Shown here: in pieces, positions 63,587-64,000 of the stretch
How the letters are laid out: each line of letters begins with the position of its first letter
How positions within the stretch are numbered: position 1 is the stretch's first letter
Assembly (NCBI RefSeq): GCF_001552595.1
Contig: NZ_BCRM01000009.1
Coordinates: 124,001-188,000 of the forward strand
Direction of reading: 5' to 3'
DNA: 64,000 nt
DNA from: Rhodococcus erythropolis NBRC 15567
GTDB taxonomy: Bacteria > Actinomycetota > Actinomycetes > Mycobacteriales > Mycobacteriaceae
Notes under the pieces: generated by a model
What the model saw: only the letters and a program-made list of their open reading frames with translations
Told to the model about the DNA's origin: nothing
The model's database searches: none
Program-made: the position numbers and the translations under genes

Positions 63587-64000
63587 TCAGAGGATGGTCG
63601 TCGGCCGAACCCCGAGGCCGGAATGCATGTACGCCTCGTCGATCATCGTCATGTTGGCTACCGCGTCGCCCGGTCCGATCGGCAGCGCCGAGACCCCGGA
63701 CAGATGATCGGCGAACGCTTCGAGTTGCCAGGTGTACGACGACTTCGTGCCCAGATGCTCGATACTCGTGCGCCCATCGACAGTGACGGAGACACGGTCG
63801 TCGACGTCCGGCTGGAGGAAGTTGTGCACCAGGACGTCTCCGTTGGTTCCGAAGACCCGGAAGGTGAAGTGGTACTGCTCGTCCAACATCGTTGTCACAA
63901 CGGATGCCCGCGCTCCGCCGGGATACTCGAGTTCGATGTCGAACCACGAATCGACCCCCGGAGCGTATTCCTCGTGGCGGGTCTCGGTCACCACCGGCGC
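63587..64000 (-). CDS. Gfo/Idh/MocA oxidoreductase, C-terminal part (cut by window edge)
   Basis: The 137 residues present end in the C-terminal domain of a Gfo/Idh/MocA dehydrogenase: PGVDSWFDIELEYPGGARAS, YHFTFRVFGTNGDVLVHNFL, AFADHLSGVSALPIGPGDAV and VANMTMIDEAYMHSG. The open frame continues beyond the last base of the window, so the Rossmann part and start lie outside. An ATG-type codon at 63994 is only internal. Another probable sugar/polyol dehydrogenase of this cluster. Confidence 0.8.
   Translation of the reverse strand, partial: APVVTETRHEEYAPGVDSWFDIELEYPGGARASVVTTMLDEQYHFTFRVFGTNGDVLVHNFLQPDVDDRVSVTVDGRTSIEHLGTKSSYTWQLEAFADHLSGVSALPIGPGDAVANMTMIDEAYMHSGLGVRPTTIL

Overview
The window is chromosomal DNA from a high-GC actinobacterium of the mycolic-acid group, most probably a Rhodococcus of the R. 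erythropolis/qingshengii type. This genus call is an inference from gene content. The backbone genes dnaE2, trmL, mfpA, folD, a DUF3017 protein, metX-metY, icd, trpS, a YihY-type membrane protein and a dacB1-like carboxypeptidase occur in the same relative order as their Mycobacterium tuberculosis homologues (roughly Rv3370c down to Rv3330, from memory). GTG and TTG starts, short or absent leaders and an actinobacterial LexA box fit the same group. I saw no rRNA, tRNA, CRISPR array, insertion sequence or prophage.

Layout. 1-5905: a FhuF-like Fe-S protein, a lipoprotein alkaline phosphatase and SOS-controlled dnaE2. 6122-8320: a small operon of a dimeric-barrel protein, an SDR and a quinone-oxidoreductase-like MDR enzyme. 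8307-13316: secreted alpha/beta hydrolase, CPBP protease, rhodanese, RibD/DHFR-like reductase, and a TDT transporter divergent from a LysR regulator. 13342-16102: a TetR regulator divergent from a TetX-like monooxygenase, with two near-identical operators between them, then DUF3626. 16283-20467: one long polypeptide joining assimilatory nitrate reductase to a CysJ-like flavoprotein. 20474-24411: trmL, DUF2510/excalibur protein, mfpA, DUF1905, AAC(6')-like GNAT, folD, DUF3017. 24417-29398: an SNF2 helicase/SWIM protein pair and metYX, which is preceded by a clear SAM-IV riboswitch and a possible cysteine-containing leader peptide. 29988-38728: icd, an MFS exporter, exonuclease III, a guanyl-specific RNase with a barstar-like partner, trpS, yihY, dacB and a second RibD-like protein.

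38790-48929 is a complete myo-inositol catabolic operon on the minus strand (iolC, a Cgl0159-family protein, iolB, iolD, iolE, iolG, iolH, mmsA/iolA) with a divergent GntR regulator (iolR). 49036-53642 holds a Gfo/Idh/MocA dehydrogenase, a DHA2 MFS exporter, a rifampicin monooxygenase (Rox/Iri type) with an apparent rifamycin-associated element, and a lipoprotein. 54119-64000 is a second polyol/sugar locus: a phytanoyl-CoA-dioxygenase-like protein, four Gfo/Idh/MocA dehydrogenases (the last cut by the window edge), a hydroxypyruvate-isomerase-like TIM barrel, a LacI regulator with paired operators, and a three-gene CUT2 ABC importer.

The strongest systems-level signal is a shared promoter motif (AATGTCnnnACA). 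It is found in the iolC/iolR intergenic region, in front of the ABC importer and between two divergent Gfo dehydrogenases. I infer one IolR regulon that couples uptake and epimer/oxidation chemistry (second locus) to the central iol pathway (first locus). Other points of interest are the riboswitch-plus-leader-peptide arrangement before metY, the RNase/inhibitor pair, and a Gfo gene whose best-placed ATG is followed at once by an amber stop.
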